Shown: positions 27,258 through 37,490, numbered from the stretch's first letter. The stretch is DNA of 64,000 nt from Methylotenera versatilis 301 (GCF_000093025.1 NC_014207.1:2728001-2792000), one strand, 5' to 3'. Made by a program: numbers and translations. The notes: a model not told the origin generated them from the letters alone.

Positions 27258-28577
27258 CTATTTAATTAAAGGTCCCCAAGCTGGTTCACGGATATCTCCG
27301 CCAGATTCATTCAGGCGTTGTTTCACCCGACCATCTGCCGATACGGCAGCTAAAGCACCATGCCCACTTGAACGTGTTGCATAAAGAATTACGCGACCAT
27401 TTGGCGCAAAACTTGGCGACTCATCTTGCGAGCCTTCGCTTAACAACTGCACTTGCCCTGTCGTTAAGTCTTGCAATGCCACTCGGAATTTACCGCCATC
27501 ATTACGTATCATTGCCAAAGATTTACCATCTGGCGAAAAACGTGGGCTAACGTTATACGCGCCTTCAAAAGTCACACGTTGCGGATCACCACCATTAGCA
27601 GAAACTTTGTAAATTTGCGGCTTACCACCACGATCTGAAGTGAAGTATATCCACTTAGCATCTGAAGACCAAGTCGGCTCGGTGTCAATCGCATTGCCTT
27701 TTGTGATGCGGCTCAAACCAGAACCATCAGCGTTGATAGTATATACCTGAGAATTGGCGCCATAAGTGAGTACGATAGCCAATTTACTGCCGTCTGGCGA
27801 CCATGCTGGCGCGCTGTTATTTCCTTTAAAGCCCGCCAATACAGTACGCTGACCACTTAAGGTCTGCACATAAATAATCGGCTTTTTCTTTTCAAAAGAT
27901 ACATAGGCAATTTTATTGCCTTCTGGTGACCATGCTGGCGAAATAATAGGCTCTTTTGATGACACCATTGTCAAAGGATTTGCGCCATCGGCATCCGCCA
28001 CCTTAAGCATATATCGATCGTTAGCCTTAGTGATGTAAGCGATACGGCTGGCAAAGATGCCTGATTCGCCAGTCAGTTTCTGATAAATCACATCGGCAAT
28101 TTTATGTGCAGTTGTTCTTAGTTGATTGGGTGCAATGGTGTATTGCATACCGGTTAATTGGCTTTGCTTAAGCACGTCAGCTAACTGAAAGGTGACCTTC
28201 AAACGGTTATTCGGCAACGTCTCTACCACGCCTACCGCCATGGCCTGCGCTTGCAGATTTGCCCACTCTGAATATTTGATTTGCGTAATATCAGTAGGTT
28301 TATTCACCACGCCGCCTGTTTCTAATACGCGAAATAAACCGCTGCGTTTCAAGTCTGCTGCAATAATGCTGCTAATGTTGTCTGCGCTGTTACCACTTTG
28401 CTCAAAAGGCACAATCGCGATTGGCACTTGCTGTGCGCCACCGCCGCTAATTTCAATTTCTAATGCTGCATTAGCTAAGGATGGAATAAACAGACTTGCA
28501 GAAAATATAGCTAAATTAAGTATTGTGGAGAATTGCAGTCTTAAAAACCGTGATTTTGAAAATTTAGGTATACGCAT
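27258..28577 (-). CDS. tolB: Tol-Pal system protein TolB
   Basis: This 439-aa periplasmic protein has a signal peptide ending near NAALE, an N-terminal alpha/beta domain (VPIAIVPFEQSG) and a six-bladed propeller with repeated blades of the form SPAWSPEGNKIAYVS, APAWSPDGSKLAI, PTWSSDAKWIYFTSD and SPRFSPDGKSLAMI. TolB links Pal to TolA. It lies in the normal order tolQ-tolR-tolA-tolB-pal-cpoB. Confidence 0.95.
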   Translation of the reverse strand: MRIPKFSKSRFLRLQFSTILNLAIFSASLFIPSLANAALEIEISGGGAQQVPIAIVPFEQSGNSADNISSIIAADLKRSGLFRVLETGGVVNKPTDITQIKYSEWANLQAQAMAVGVVETLPNNRLKVTFQLADVLKQSQLTGMQYTIAPNQLRTTAHKIADVIYQKLTGESGIFASRIAYITKANDRYMLKVADADGANPLTMVSSKEPIISPAWSPEGNKIAYVSFEKKKPIIYVQTLSGQRTVLAGFKGNNSAPAWSPDGSKLAIVLTYGANSQVYTINADGSGLSRITKGNAIDTEPTWSSDAKWIYFTSDRGGKPQIYKVSANGGDPQRVTFEGAYNVSPRFSPDGKSLAMIRNDGGKFRVALQDLTTGQVQLLSEGSQDESPSFAPNGRVILYATRSSGHGALAAVSADGRVKQRLNESGGDIREPAWGPLIK

Positions 28578-28760
28578 AGGCTATGTTTAATGTCTTTAAT
28601 TAATCATTCATTAAAATTTAAGACTTGGAACTCAGAACCAGTAACTTAGTTCTCATTGAATTCTAATCCAAGCTTATTTTGACGCCTCAAGCATTTTGAC
28701 GCCACACGATTTACACTTTGTTACATTCAAACATGCTTTTATAAGACATGAAAAACTAAC

Positions 28761-29588
28761 TTAATCATTAGGGCGGAATTTTAAATTTAAGTTTCTAAAT
28801 TGTGAGAAAAGCGTTGGATCAGTAGGCAGCGGCAATGGCTCAGATGCCATAATTGCTCGCTCTACGGCCTCATCACAGGCAGCACTGCCACTTGATTTAA
28901 CCAGTTTAGGACTACCGCTCAACTCACCTGTTGGTAACAAGCTTATATCAAATCTAAGCTCTGGGTTACCTTCACCGCACAGCGCTTTAGTGACATTGCC
29001 TTTAATTTTAGACTGTATTTTATTCTTGAACTCACCGACCACACCCGCATTAGCTGAGGCTTTAGATGATAAAGCTTGTTGCTCCCCTGCCGTTTTCTCT
29101 TCCGCCAAGGCTTCTTGTTGTAATTTCTTTAAGGCGTCATTTGGCTTACTTACTTTAACTGCAGGCTTCGCATCATCCTTAAGCGCTTCTAACTTAAGCG
29201 CATCAAGCTGTTTCTTTTGCTCCAAGGCTTTCTCTTTTTTAAGTTGATCTTCTGCCTTCTTCAACTCTAATGCTTTTTTCTTTTTTTCTAGTGTGATATC
29301 GACTTGCGGCTCTTCTTTTGGTTTTTCTTCTACGATGGGTTTAGGCTCAGGTTTAGGTTCTGGCTTAATCTCCTCTTTAACTATAGGTTTTGGCTCTGGC
29401 TGCACGACTGGTGCTGGTACAGCTTGATTAGGGATGCTGTCCCACAGCTCAACTTCGGTAACATTTAAAGTAGTGTGCGCGGCTTTCCAGTTAAATGAAA
29501 TCAGCAACGCACCAAGTAAAGCCAAATGCACAGCAATCGCCAGCCCGCCAGCCTTCCAAGAAACTTCTTTTTCGTACGTTCTAATCAT
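28761..29588 (-). CDS. tolA: Tol-Pal system protein TolA
   Basis: This 275-aa inner-membrane protein has an N-terminal TM helix (residues about 13-33), a Pro/Glu/Lys-rich region and a long Lys/Glu/Ala helical stretch (KKKKALELKKAEDQLKKEK...), and a C-terminal TonB/TolA-like domain from about residue 190 (NVTKALCGEGNPELRF, ASEPLPLPTDPTLF). TolA spans the periplasm to TolB/Pal, energised by TolQR. It is 35 bp after tolR. Confidence 0.92.
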   Translation of the reverse strand: MIRTYEKEVSWKAGGLAIAVHLALLGALLISFNWKAAHTTLNVTEVELWDSIPNQAVPAPVVQPEPKPIVKEEIKPEPKPEPKPIVEEKPKEEPQVDITLEKKKKALELKKAEDQLKKEKALEQKKQLDALKLEALKDDAKPAVKVSKPNDALKKLQQEALAEEKTAGEQQALSSKASANAGVVGEFKNKIQSKIKGNVTKALCGEGNPELRFDISLLPTGELSGSPKLVKSSGSAACDEAVERAIMASEPLPLPTDPTLFSQFRNLNLKFRPND

Positions 29589-29623
29589 TTTAATAAACTG
29601 GCCATCTTAATAGTTCTGCGAGC

Positions 29624-30022
29624 CTATTTCGCTGGCGCTAACAACAGCCCAACTTTATCCACTTTGTTCTGTTTGAGTAAATCCATCACGCCAATCACAT
29701 CGTCATATTTAACATTTTTATCTGCGGCAATCACCACAGAGCGTTCTGGCGATTTTGTAAGCGCTTGGCGCACAGCTAACAGCAGCTCATCGCGCGGCAT
29801 AGGCTTATTCTCGAACTCTATTTTGTGATTGAGTTTAACCGTGAGTACCAAAGGTGGCACTTGCGGTTGCTTTAAAGCCTGACCAACTTTAGGCAAATCA
29901 ACCACGCCAGGATTAGTCATAGGTGCGGTCACCATAAAGATAACTAACAGCACCAAAGTCACGTCAATGTACGGCACTACATTGATTTGATTCATCACGC
30001 GACGTTTGCGAGTACGCGCCAT
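29624..30022 (-). CDS. tolR: Tol-Pal system protein TolR
   Basis: This 132-aa ExbD/TolR family protein has a single N-terminal TM with the conserved Asp in NVVPYIDVTLVLLVIFMVTAP that takes part in proton use. It forms the TolQR motor. The gene starts 3 bp after the tolQ stop codon, in the tol operon. It is not the ExbD of the iron locus at 47158-47580. Confidence 0.94.
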   Translation of the reverse strand: MARTRKRRVMNQINVVPYIDVTLVLLVIFMVTAPMTNPGVVDLPKVGQALKQPQVPPLVLTVKLNHKIEFENKPMPRDELLLAVRQALTKSPERSVVIAADKNVKYDDVIGVMDLLKQNKVDKVGLLLAPAK

Positions 30023-30025
30023 GAT

Positions 30026-30706
30026 TTAGCTCTTTCTTTGCAGAATATTAGTGAACTCTTCCATAAAGCTTTCGTAGCGCACTGAAAGCCTATCGACTGA
30101 ACTGGCAAAACGGTTATAGGCAATGACGGCTGGAATCGCTGCAAACAGGCCTATTGCGGTTGCTACCAAAGCCTCTGCAATGCCAGGAGCGACTTGGCTA
30201 AGGGTTGCTTGCGCCACATTAGACAAACCTCGAAACGCATTCATAATGCCCCACACTGTGCCAAATAAGCCGATATATGGACTCACAGAGCCAACTGAGG
30301 CTAGAAACGGTAGATGTGCATCCAGATCATCTAACTCACGGTTGTAGGCTGCGCGCATCGCGCGACGTGAGCCTTCCATCACATCAGAAACATCCATTGT
30401 CGTTTGTTGTTTGTGACGTACATACTCTCTAAAACCCGCTTCAAATATACTCGCCATACCTTGTGGTTTACGACGACTTGAGGCGAGTCCTTCGAACAGC
30501 TTATTCAAATCGCCACCTGACCAAAATGCTTTTTCAAAGTCTTCCGCATTAGTCTCAGCTTTTTTAATCGTTGCCAGCTTGATGAAAATATACCACCAAG
30601 AAAATAGTGAGGTGCCTATTAACACCAGAAGCACCATCTGCACAGGCAGGCTGGCGCCAGCCACTAGCGAAAAAATAGACATATCATTGGCCGCGCTTAT
30701 ACTCAT
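30026..30706 (-). CDS. tolQ: Tol-Pal system protein TolQ
   Basis: This 226-aa inner-membrane protein with three TM helices has the MotA/TolQ/ExbB core: FLASVGSVSPYIGLFGTVWGIMNAF and TLSQVAPGIAEALVATAIGLFAAIPAVIAYN. With TolR it forms the proton channel of the Tol system. Its ATG overlaps the ybgC stop by 4 bp. Confidence 0.95.
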   Translation of the reverse strand: MSISAANDMSIFSLVAGASLPVQMVLLVLIGTSLFSWWYIFIKLATIKKAETNAEDFEKAFWSGGDLNKLFEGLASSRRKPQGMASIFEAGFREYVRHKQQTTMDVSDVMEGSRRAMRAAYNRELDDLDAHLPFLASVGSVSPYIGLFGTVWGIMNAFRGLSNVAQATLSQVAPGIAEALVATAIGLFAAIPAVIAYNRFASSVDRLSVRYESFMEEFTNILQRKS

Positions 30707-31140
30707 AACTTCTCCACATTTAAACTCATTGCTTGTATGTTAATCATGTCTTGCTTCATAGCAGTAGGAATGGCTACTGGACGAAAAGTTTCAGCTTCGA
30801 CAAATGCCGCTTTAACATGTGCCTGAATCAATTCGACGCCATTGCATATAATCGTTTGCGCCATTTCTATGCTGCCACGCCCGACATTTGCCAACTCGCA
30901 ACGCACTTCAAGCATGTCATTAAACCTTGCAGGCTTCTTGAAATTAATCGATAGGCTATGCACCACAATAATGACGCCTAGCTCATCTTTAACCACAGTT
31001 TGCTCGTAACCTAAATCGCGTAGCCATTCGGTGCGAGCACGCTCCATAAAGTTCAAATAATTCGAGTGGTAAACCACGCCGCCGGCATCGGTATCTTCGT
31101 AGTACACACGGACTGGCCAACTAAATCGATGACTACTCAT
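30703..31140 (-). CDS. ybgC: acyl-CoA thioesterase YbgC
   Basis: This 145-aa hotdog-fold thioesterase has YYEDTDAGGVVYHSNYLNFMERARTEWL with the catalytic Asp in the usual place and the conserved NFKKPARFNDMLEV segment. It is the standard first gene of the tol-pal operon. I place the start at ATG 31140 (AAGAG 5 nt upstream), after the ruvB stop; a GTG at 31155 would overlap ruvB. Confidence 0.93.
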   Translation of the reverse strand: MSSHRFSWPVRVYYEDTDAGGVVYHSNYLNFMERARTEWLRDLGYEQTVVKDELGVIIVVHSLSINFKKPARFNDMLEVRCELANVGRGSIEMAQTIICNGVELIQAHVKAAFVEAETFRPVAIPTAMKQDMINIQAMSLNVEKL

Positions 31141-31142
31141 AT

Positions 31143-32177
31143 TTACTCTTGCCACGTTTCACCACTTAAATGCTTGGGCATGGGCAATTCAAAATGCTGA
31201 TAGGCTTGCAGTGTGGCTATGCGCCCACGTGGGGTGCGCATTAAATAGCCCTGTTGAATCAAATAAGGCTCAAGCACATCTTCAATCGTATCGCGCTCTT
31301 CGCCTATGGCTGCGGCTAGATTATCCAGACCTACAGGACCGCCGCCGAATTTTTCTATCACGGCGAGCAACAGTTTTCTATCCATCACATCAAAGCCCAA
31401 TTTATCGACATCGAGCATTTTCAACGCAGCATCAGCGATTTCTGATGACACAATGCCATTGGCTTTTACTTGCGCGTAATCACGCACACGGCGTAGCAGC
31501 CTATTAGCGATACGAGGCGTGCCGCGTGAACGTCGTGCAATTTCGAGCGAGCCTGTATCCGCCATTTCGACTTCTAATAGACCCGCTGAGCGATGAACAA
31601 TTCGAGCCAACTCCTCAGAGGTATAAAACTCTAACCTTGAAACAATCCCAAAGCGGTCACGCAATGGGTTAGTCAGCATACCAGCACGAGTCGTCGCGCC
31701 TATCAAGGTAAATGGAGGCAAATCAAGCCGCACACTGCGCGCGGCTGGACCTTCGCCTATCATGATGTCTAGTCGATAATCTTCCATCGCTGGATATAAA
31801 ATCTCTTCAACCACGGGAGATAGTCGGTGAATCTCATCAATGAACAATACATCATTAGGTTCTAAATTAGTCAGCAAGGCAGCCAAGTCACCCGCGCGCT
31901 CTAACACTGGACCTGAAGTTTGGCGCATATTCACGCCCATTTCTTTGGCAATGATATGTGCCAAAGTGGTTTTACCTAAGCCTGGTGGGCCAAATAACAG
32001 TACGTGATCTAGTGCTTCGCTGCGACCACGGGCGGCATTAATAAATATCTCTAATTGGCTACGTGCTTTTTCTTGCCCGACATACTCGTCTAAAAGCTTG
32101 GGGCGCAAAGCACGCTCTAATGCCTCCTCACGAGGGCTTTCAGCATCTGGGGCAATCAGGCGGTCAGTTTCTATCAT
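31143..32177 (-). CDS. ruvB: Holliday junction branch migration helicase RuvB
   Basis: This 344-aa AAA+ motor has Walker [13 protein letters not shown] near residue 62, Walker [12 protein letters not shown] near residue 112, sensor [11 protein letters not shown], and a C-terminal winged helix ([13 protein letters not shown]). It drives branch migration with RuvA. Here it heads the ruvB-ybgC-tol block, while ruvC-ruvA lie about 7.4 kb away (39582-40801), separated by five unrelated genes on the same strand. Confidence 0.97.
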   Translation of the reverse strand: MIETDRLIAPDAESPREEALERALRPKLLDEYVGQEKARSQLEIFINAARGRSEALDHVLLFGPPGLGKTTLAHIIAKEMGVNMRQTSGPVLERAGDLAALLTNLEPNDVLFIDEIHRLSPVVEEILYPAMEDYRLDIMIGEGPAARSVRLDLPPFTLIGATTRAGMLTNPLRDRFGIVSRLEFYTSEELARIVHRSAGLLEVEMADTGSLEIARRSRGTPRIANRLLRRVRDYAQVKANGIVSSEIADAALKMLDVDKLGFDVMDRKLLLAVIEKFGGGPVGLDNLAAAIGEERDTIEDVLEPYLIQQGYLMRTPRGRIATLQAYQHFELPMPKHLSGETWQE

Positions 32178-32194
32178 AAGTTCATCTTGTTTTT

Positions 32195-32239
32195 GGGTTT
32201 TGGTGCTCTGGGTTTTGGTGCTCTGGGTTTTAGTGCCAA
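32195..32239. repeat. 15-bp tandem repeat, 3 copies, upstream of ruvB
   Basis: GGGTTTTGGTGCTCT occurs at 32195-32209 and 32210-32224, with a degenerate third copy at 32225-32239. It lies in the 86-bp gap between the GGDEF/EAL gene and ruvB, just before the ruvB start on the minus strand. Confidence 0.85.
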
Positions 32240-32263
32240 GGCGCCATTAAAACACGTGCCTAT

Positions 32264-34381
32264 CTATTGTGCATGCAATTTTGCATAGCGCTCAATCAAT
32301 CCTTTGACGGTCACAGGAGCACCTAAATACAGACCTTGCCCATAGTGTACGCCTATGCTTTTCAATTCACTTAATATCTCTTCATTTTCGACAAATTCAG
32401 CCACCGTTTTAATACTCATGGCCTCTGCTACACTATGAATCGAGCGCACCATTGCATGGTCAATTTTATTAATATGCATTTCTTTAACAAAAGTACCATC
32501 AATCTTCAAATAATCCACGTCAAAATTTTTCAAATAAGTAAATGATGACATGCCACTGCCAAAATCATCTAGCGCGAAACTACAGCCTAGTTTTCGCAAG
32601 GCACTGAATAACAAAATAGTATTTTTAAGATTAACAATTGCCGCCGTTTCAGTGATTTCAAAACAGATAGATTGAGGTGGAATTGAATACTTGATAAACA
32701 TATCTTGTATAAAACTTAGTAAGCTTTTATCACCTAATGAGGTGCCAGATAAGTTGATTGAAAATATATAGTTACACTTTTCGGCATTAATCTCCAACAA
32801 CTTTTGGTAAGCTAAGAAAACATTTTTAATAACCCATCTATCGATATTTGGCATCAAATGATACCGCTCGGCAGACGGTATAAATGTGGTTGGCAGAATT
32901 ATTTTGCCATCGAGATCAATTTTTCTAAGCAAAATTTCATAATGTTGCAATTGTGTCGTCGCAGAGGTGAGTGGCACAATTGGCTGACAATAGAGCATAA
33001 ATTGCTCATCATCAATTTCGTCGGTAATATCTGATATTGATTCCACTGCACTACGCTGGCGAACCACTTCCACATCACCTGGATTAAACAGAAAGCTCTG
33101 ATTTCGCCCAGCTGATTTTGCTGAATAACAGGCCAAATCAGCTGCATGAATAATCTCACTCACATTTTCGAAGCCTTGATTAATCACAACCAAACCAATA
33201 CTGACGCCAATATTAAAAATCTTATCATCGTGAATAAAACGATAATCCCGGATAGTTTTCAACAAAGCATTATTGATTTGATTCGCATCTGTCAAAGTAC
33301 AGTTTTCTAGTAGTAAACCAAACTCATCACCACCTAAGCGCGCCAATGTGTCTCTCTCTCGCATTTTATTTGCTAATAAAATGCTCACTTGCTTAAGTAA
33401 CTCATCACCTGCGGAATGCCCGCAAGTATCATTCACTAATTTAAACTGGTCTAAATCTAAAAAGCAAAAAATATGTTGTGCATTATTTTCATGCACGCTT
33501 TTTAGACAGCGTTCTAAGCGCACTTCAAACTCACGGCGATTAATTAAACCGGTTAAATCATCATGTTGCGCTTGATGGCGCAGCATTGAGGTAGCGTCAT
33601 TGATCTTTTCTTGCATACCGTCATAAGCATGCTTCAGACTACTAGACATGGAATTAAAACCTTTTTGCAAGGTTTTTAGCTCACCACTGGAGTTCTCCAT
33701 AATCGTATGTGAAAACACACCTTCACCAATACGATTAACCGCCTGCGCAATCTCTTGAATAGGTTTGGTGATATTTCTACCAAGCTTCCATGCCAGTAAC
33801 CCGCTTAAAGCCAAGCCGAAAATAGCCGTCAAGAAAATCTTTACAATTAAATCTTGCTTAATATTTTGTAAAGTTTGATTACTAAGCTCTATATACACCT
33901 GACCAATTTTCTCTGGGGTGTAAGATTTTTTCAGTTCTAACTCTTTGCTGCTTAGATTAGAAAAATCATCTATTTCAACCAGACTTCGGTAAATAGGAAA
34001 CGTAAAAATAATGCCTTTATCTTGTGGGATTTGCTCGAGATTTTCTTTAGCAATCTCAGCAATTAACGCTTTGGGTAATTCACGGCCACTTAATGCCAGC
34101 GTCAAGCCATGGCTATCGACTACCATCACCGTTCTTAAGTCCTGCTCATTAGACAGCGCTTGCTGTACCAACCTTTGCAGCACCTGACTATTGCCAGAAA
34201 TCACACCATATTCTGCTGCGGGAGCCAACTGTGAAGCAATCACCCTGCCTCGATCTTCAAGTGATTGATCTAACACTCCAAAAATATTGGTGATTGCATA
34301 TCCAACTAAAATAATAGCGAATAGCAAAGCAGGGATCGTACCCAAAAATATAACACGTGATTTGATGCCGAGATTCTTCAT
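32264..34381 (-). CDS. membrane GGDEF/EAL (c-di-GMP) signalling protein with HAMP
   Basis: This protein of 705 aa has a TM helix near residues 8-30, a periplasmic sensor of about 150 residues, a second TM (IFLTAIFGLALSGLLAW), a HAMP domain, a GGDEF domain with an intact RLGGDEFG motif, and an EAL domain in which the signature reads E-I-L (YEILLR) with downstream NLSG, EITE and DDFGSG motifs conserved. Both cyclase and phosphodiesterase activities are thus possible. I place the start at ATG 34381, 1 nt past the stop of the substrate-binding protein gene, so translation is coupled. The periplasmic domain probably senses the partner binding protein; this is inference. Confidence 0.9.
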   Translation of the reverse strand: MKNLGIKSRVIFLGTIPALLFAIILVGYAITNIFGVLDQSLEDRGRVIASQLAPAAEYGVISGNSQVLQRLVQQALSNEQDLRTVMVVDSHGLTLALSGRELPKALIAEIAKENLEQIPQDKGIIFTFPIYRSLVEIDDFSNLSSKELELKKSYTPEKIGQVYIELSNQTLQNIKQDLIVKIFLTAIFGLALSGLLAWKLGRNITKPIQEIAQAVNRIGEGVFSHTIMENSSGELKTLQKGFNSMSSSLKHAYDGMQEKINDATSMLRHQAQHDDLTGLINRREFEVRLERCLKSVHENNAQHIFCFLDLDQFKLVNDTCGHSAGDELLKQVSILLANKMRERDTLARLGGDEFGLLLENCTLTDANQINNALLKTIRDYRFIHDDKIFNIGVSIGLVVINQGFENVSEIIHAADLACYSAKSAGRNQSFLFNPGDVEVVRQRSAVESISDITDEIDDEQFMLYCQPIVPLTSATTQLQHYEILLRKIDLDGKIILPTTFIPSAERYHLMPNIDRWVIKNVFLAYQKLLEINAEKCNYIFSINLSGTSLGDKSLLSFIQDMFIKYSIPPQSICFEITETAAIVNLKNTILLFSALRKLGCSFALDDFGSGMSSFTYLKNFDVDYLKIDGTFVKEMHINKIDHAMVRSIHSVAEAMSIKTVAEFVENEEILSELKSIGVHYGQGLYLGAPVTVKGLIERYAKLHAQ

Positions 34382-34382
34382 T

Positions 34383-35351
34383 TTACATAGCCTCTGGTAC
34401 GTCAGACTCAAGCATTTTCTTTAAAATCTCATCTTCATCCATTAAAGGAATATTAAGTGAGCGCGCGACTTGGTAGTTCAACATAATAGAGAAATATTTT
34501 GGCAATTGCGGCGGTGGCAATTCGCTAGGGGCTGGACGCGATTTAATCGCAATTTCTGCTGCCTGTTTTGCCAGCTGTTTGCTTGTGCTAAATACCGCAG
34601 CTAAAGCGCCGGCACGCACATAGGATTGAGAATATCCAAAAATAGGTTTTTGATAGCGATAGCTGGTTAACAAAATAGGCTGTGCCGTTTCACGGCTATA
34701 AATAGTTGGGTCGGGAATCGCTAAAATAGCATCGACGCTATCCAAGAGTTTTTTTAATTGAGGAATCAAGTCAGCTTCTTGATTAACTTTCTCTTCCAGA
34801 ATACTTAGCCCACGTTTTTCACCCTCTTCTCGCACATACTCAATATATTGTGCAGAAGTCGTGCCTAGTAAAACGCCTATTTTTTGTGCTTCGGGTAAAA
34901 CATATTTAATCAGAGATATTTGTCGCGAAAAAGGTTGATCTAAGACAATGGCACTAAAGTTACCTAAATCACGTCGACTTTTCGCCATCACACTATTGAA
35001 CGCGGGTAATGGCGTAAACACCCCTAACACCGGTGTTGTCCGTTTTAATTTACTGGCAGCCTCCAGCGCTTTTACGCCTAGCGCAATCACTAACTCACTG
35101 TTTTCTGCTACCACCAATTTTTCGGTATCTGGCAGTGTAATCACATTCACTCTAAGATTAATTTGCTTATTCTTGGCAAGCTCGGCATTGAATTGATCAA
35201 CAAATTCAAGGTTTGCTGGCGTTTGTACGCTCATCACAATCGTCACACCTGTATAAGCATTCGCAACAAATGGTACAAGAAGCCCCAGTACTAGCATTAC
35301 GCCTGCAAGTACACCATTCATCCAGATTTTTCTATTTAGCATCAATAACAA
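34383..35351 (-). CDS. periplasmic ABC-type substrate-binding protein (sensor accessory)
   Basis: This 322-aa protein has a signal peptide (VLGLLVPFVANAY) and an architecture resembling ABC substrate-binding proteins of the BMP/PnrA-like or ABC_sub_bind type: SELVIALGVKALEAASKLKRTTPVLGVF and KIGVLLGTTSAQYIEYVREEGEKRGL. No ABC permease or ATPase is nearby. Instead it lies between a TonB receptor and a GGDEF/EAL gene, so it more likely feeds ligand occupancy to the signalling protein than to a transporter. The ligand is unknown. Confidence 0.8.
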   Translation of the reverse strand: MLLMLNRKIWMNGVLAGVMLVLGLLVPFVANAYTGVTIVMSVQTPANLEFVDQFNAELAKNKQINLRVNVITLPDTEKLVVAENSELVIALGVKALEAASKLKRTTPVLGVFTPLPAFNSVMAKSRRDLGNFSAIVLDQPFSRQISLIKYVLPEAQKIGVLLGTTSAQYIEYVREEGEKRGLSILEEKVNQEADLIPQLKKLLDSVDAILAIPDPTIYSRETAQPILLTSYRYQKPIFGYSQSYVRAGALAAVFSTSKQLAKQAAEIAIKSRPAPSELPPPQLPKYFSIMLNYQVARSLNIPLMDEDEILKKMLESDVPEAM

Positions 35352-35390
35352 AACTTATTTCTCAACCATTCAATTCATTATTAAATTGCA

Positions 35391-37439
35391 TTAAAAATCC
35401 AACCTAACATTAAGACGAGCGCGGCGCTTGAGCGTGTTGTAATCTGCAAATTCTTGATAATGTTCGTTAAACAAGTTTTCAACGACAGCAGAAACTTCTC
35501 CGCTAATATGTTCCGCTTTAAACTTACGTGCCACTCGAATATCAGATCTTCTCGCTAAACCAACATAGCCGCCATCCCCCAAAGCGGTAACCTCACTGGT
35601 TTGATAATAGGCGTAACTGGCATCCCATTGCGGGTTGAAACGGTGAGTTAACAACCCGCTAAAAGTGCTGCTTGGCATAGACGTAGTAATGTTATTTGCA
35701 GTTTGCTGTTCGTCAGCATCAATGTTCACATAGGCGTAATTTAGTAATAAACGGTCATCATTAGTAATCCGCCATTTGACTTGTGTTTCAAAGCCACTTA
35801 CGTTGACGTTACCCGCATTTGTATAAAATGTAGGTTGTTTTATCAATACATATCCTGATGGTGTAAGCGAACCTATATTGAGACTTCTATCAAGATTAGA
35901 TTTAATATAGTCATGAATATCATCATAGAAGACCCGAGCATCCAAGCTAAGTTTACCAAAATCACCTAAATAGCCAATTTCTCTAGAAACTATTCGTTCT
36001 GGCTTAAGGTTTGCACTATCTGCAAAATATTCTGCGATATACGGCGCAGTATTTAATCTAGGGACAATAATATTAGTATTGAATTTTTCCTCTAAATAAT
36101 TAGGTGTTCTTAACGCAGTTGAAATACCAAATCGGACGGTTTGATTCGCATTGAGTTTGAAATTAACACTAGCACGAGGTGAGGTATTCGTGCCTGTAAA
36201 GCTGTTGTTCTCGACCATAGCTCCTAAATTTAACACTACATGATCTGATGGACGCCACTCAGCATGACCAAACAATCTTTGCAAATTAAATGTGTCCGTA
36301 TTGTGCGTACCAAGATAATAAGGCGAGTACATTGTATCTTGACGAACGCTGGCTCCCCAAACGCCTCTTAAAGATGAAGAGATAGAAAAGTTGTGCTGCG
36401 CCTCAAGGTCGTAACGCTCCATTTCAATATTATTGTCAATTTGTATAAAGCTTGGAGAAGCAAGATGAGTGAAAAATGGAAAACTACTTAGATCAACACT
36501 ATTGATAACATCATCAGAAGTATTTAATGAGTGATAAGCTTGTAGTGAAAAGTCACTATTGTCATTTACGTTATGTCGCCAGCGAATTAATTCATAATTA
36601 TTTTCGATGCCTCTTAATCTAGGCTGAAAAAAACGGATTGTATTAAGTGACTGGTCATCTTCGCGATCACCATTGACTAGCCCAAACTCGAACTCAAGAT
36701 TATTTTTATCATTCACCTTATAATCCATCTGTGTATTTAACAAGCGTGTACGCTTAAAATCATATCGATTATCCAATCCATCGTCATCGCGATAGCCCGC
36801 AGTCACCCTATAACTTAAATCATTTTGCTTAGCGCCATATCGTGCAAACGCCTCATGACGACCATCACCATAGGTTGCACTTACGCTAGTACCAAGCTGA
36901 TCTAATGGGCTTTGCGTGATGATATTAATCACGCCAAAAAAAGAATTGGCACCATAACTCGCGGCATTTGGACCACGCGTGATTTCAATGCGATCAATAT
37001 CAGCTATCGCAATAGGCAACTCACTCCACTGCACACCTCCATAAAGGGGACTGTAGACCGACCGACCATTCACCAGCACTTGCATAGAGCCTGCATAAGC
37101 AGTCGTCATGCCGTGGTAACTGACAGCATGATTGGTGTTATGTACGAACCCTGCATTGGTACCCACATAAAAACCTGGTACTAAACGAAATATTTCTGGA
37201 AGATCAACAATTCCAGATGCGCGTATGGTTTCACGGTCTATTACCGTAACGGCCGAGGGTGCATCAGCGATGGACTGTGACAACCTAGATACCGTAAGCA
37301 CTCTAGGCACCTCACCCATATAGTCATCTTCAGAGACCTCATTGATCGGCTTTTCTTCAGCAGCTAAAACTGGGCTAAAGCTTAAAAAAACTACAAAACT
37401 CAATGTAAAAAAACTTCTATTAATCACGTTATTAATCAT
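35391..37439 (-). CDS. TonB-dependent receptor of the sensory module
   Basis: This 682-aa outer-membrane protein has a signal peptide ending near VLAAE, a plug domain (RLSQSIADAPSAVTVIDRETI, about residues 50-70; IEITRGPNAASYGANSFFGVINIIT, about 150-175) and a 22-stranded-type barrel ending RRARLNVRLDF with a terminal Phe. The ligand is unknown; the plug is of the general (non-siderophore-specific) type. It precedes the substrate-binding protein by 39 bp in the same transcript. No Fur box is seen nearby, unlike the receptor at 44830. Confidence 0.9.
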   Translation of the reverse strand: MINNVINRSFFTLSFVVFLSFSPVLAAEEKPINEVSEDDYMGEVPRVLTVSRLSQSIADAPSAVTVIDRETIRASGIVDLPEIFRLVPGFYVGTNAGFVHNTNHAVSYHGMTTAYAGSMQVLVNGRSVYSPLYGGVQWSELPIAIADIDRIEITRGPNAASYGANSFFGVINIITQSPLDQLGTSVSATYGDGRHEAFARYGAKQNDLSYRVTAGYRDDDGLDNRYDFKRTRLLNTQMDYKVNDKNNLEFEFGLVNGDREDDQSLNTIRFFQPRLRGIENNYELIRWRHNVNDNSDFSLQAYHSLNTSDDVINSVDLSSFPFFTHLASPSFIQIDNNIEMERYDLEAQHNFSISSSLRGVWGASVRQDTMYSPYYLGTHNTDTFNLQRLFGHAEWRPSDHVVLNLGAMVENNSFTGTNTSPRASVNFKLNANQTVRFGISTALRTPNYLEEKFNTNIIVPRLNTAPYIAEYFADSANLKPERIVSREIGYLGDFGKLSLDARVFYDDIHDYIKSNLDRSLNIGSLTPSGYVLIKQPTFYTNAGNVNVSGFETQVKWRITNDDRLLLNYAYVNIDADEQQTANNITTSMPSSTFSGLLTHRFNPQWDASYAYYQTSEVTALGDGGYVGLARRSDIRVARKFKAEHISGEVSAVVENLFNEHYQEFADYNTLKRRARLNVRLDF

Positions 37440-37490
37440 TAGTTCCCCCTAATTTTTAATAAACACCAGCATAAATAATACGATTCTTCA

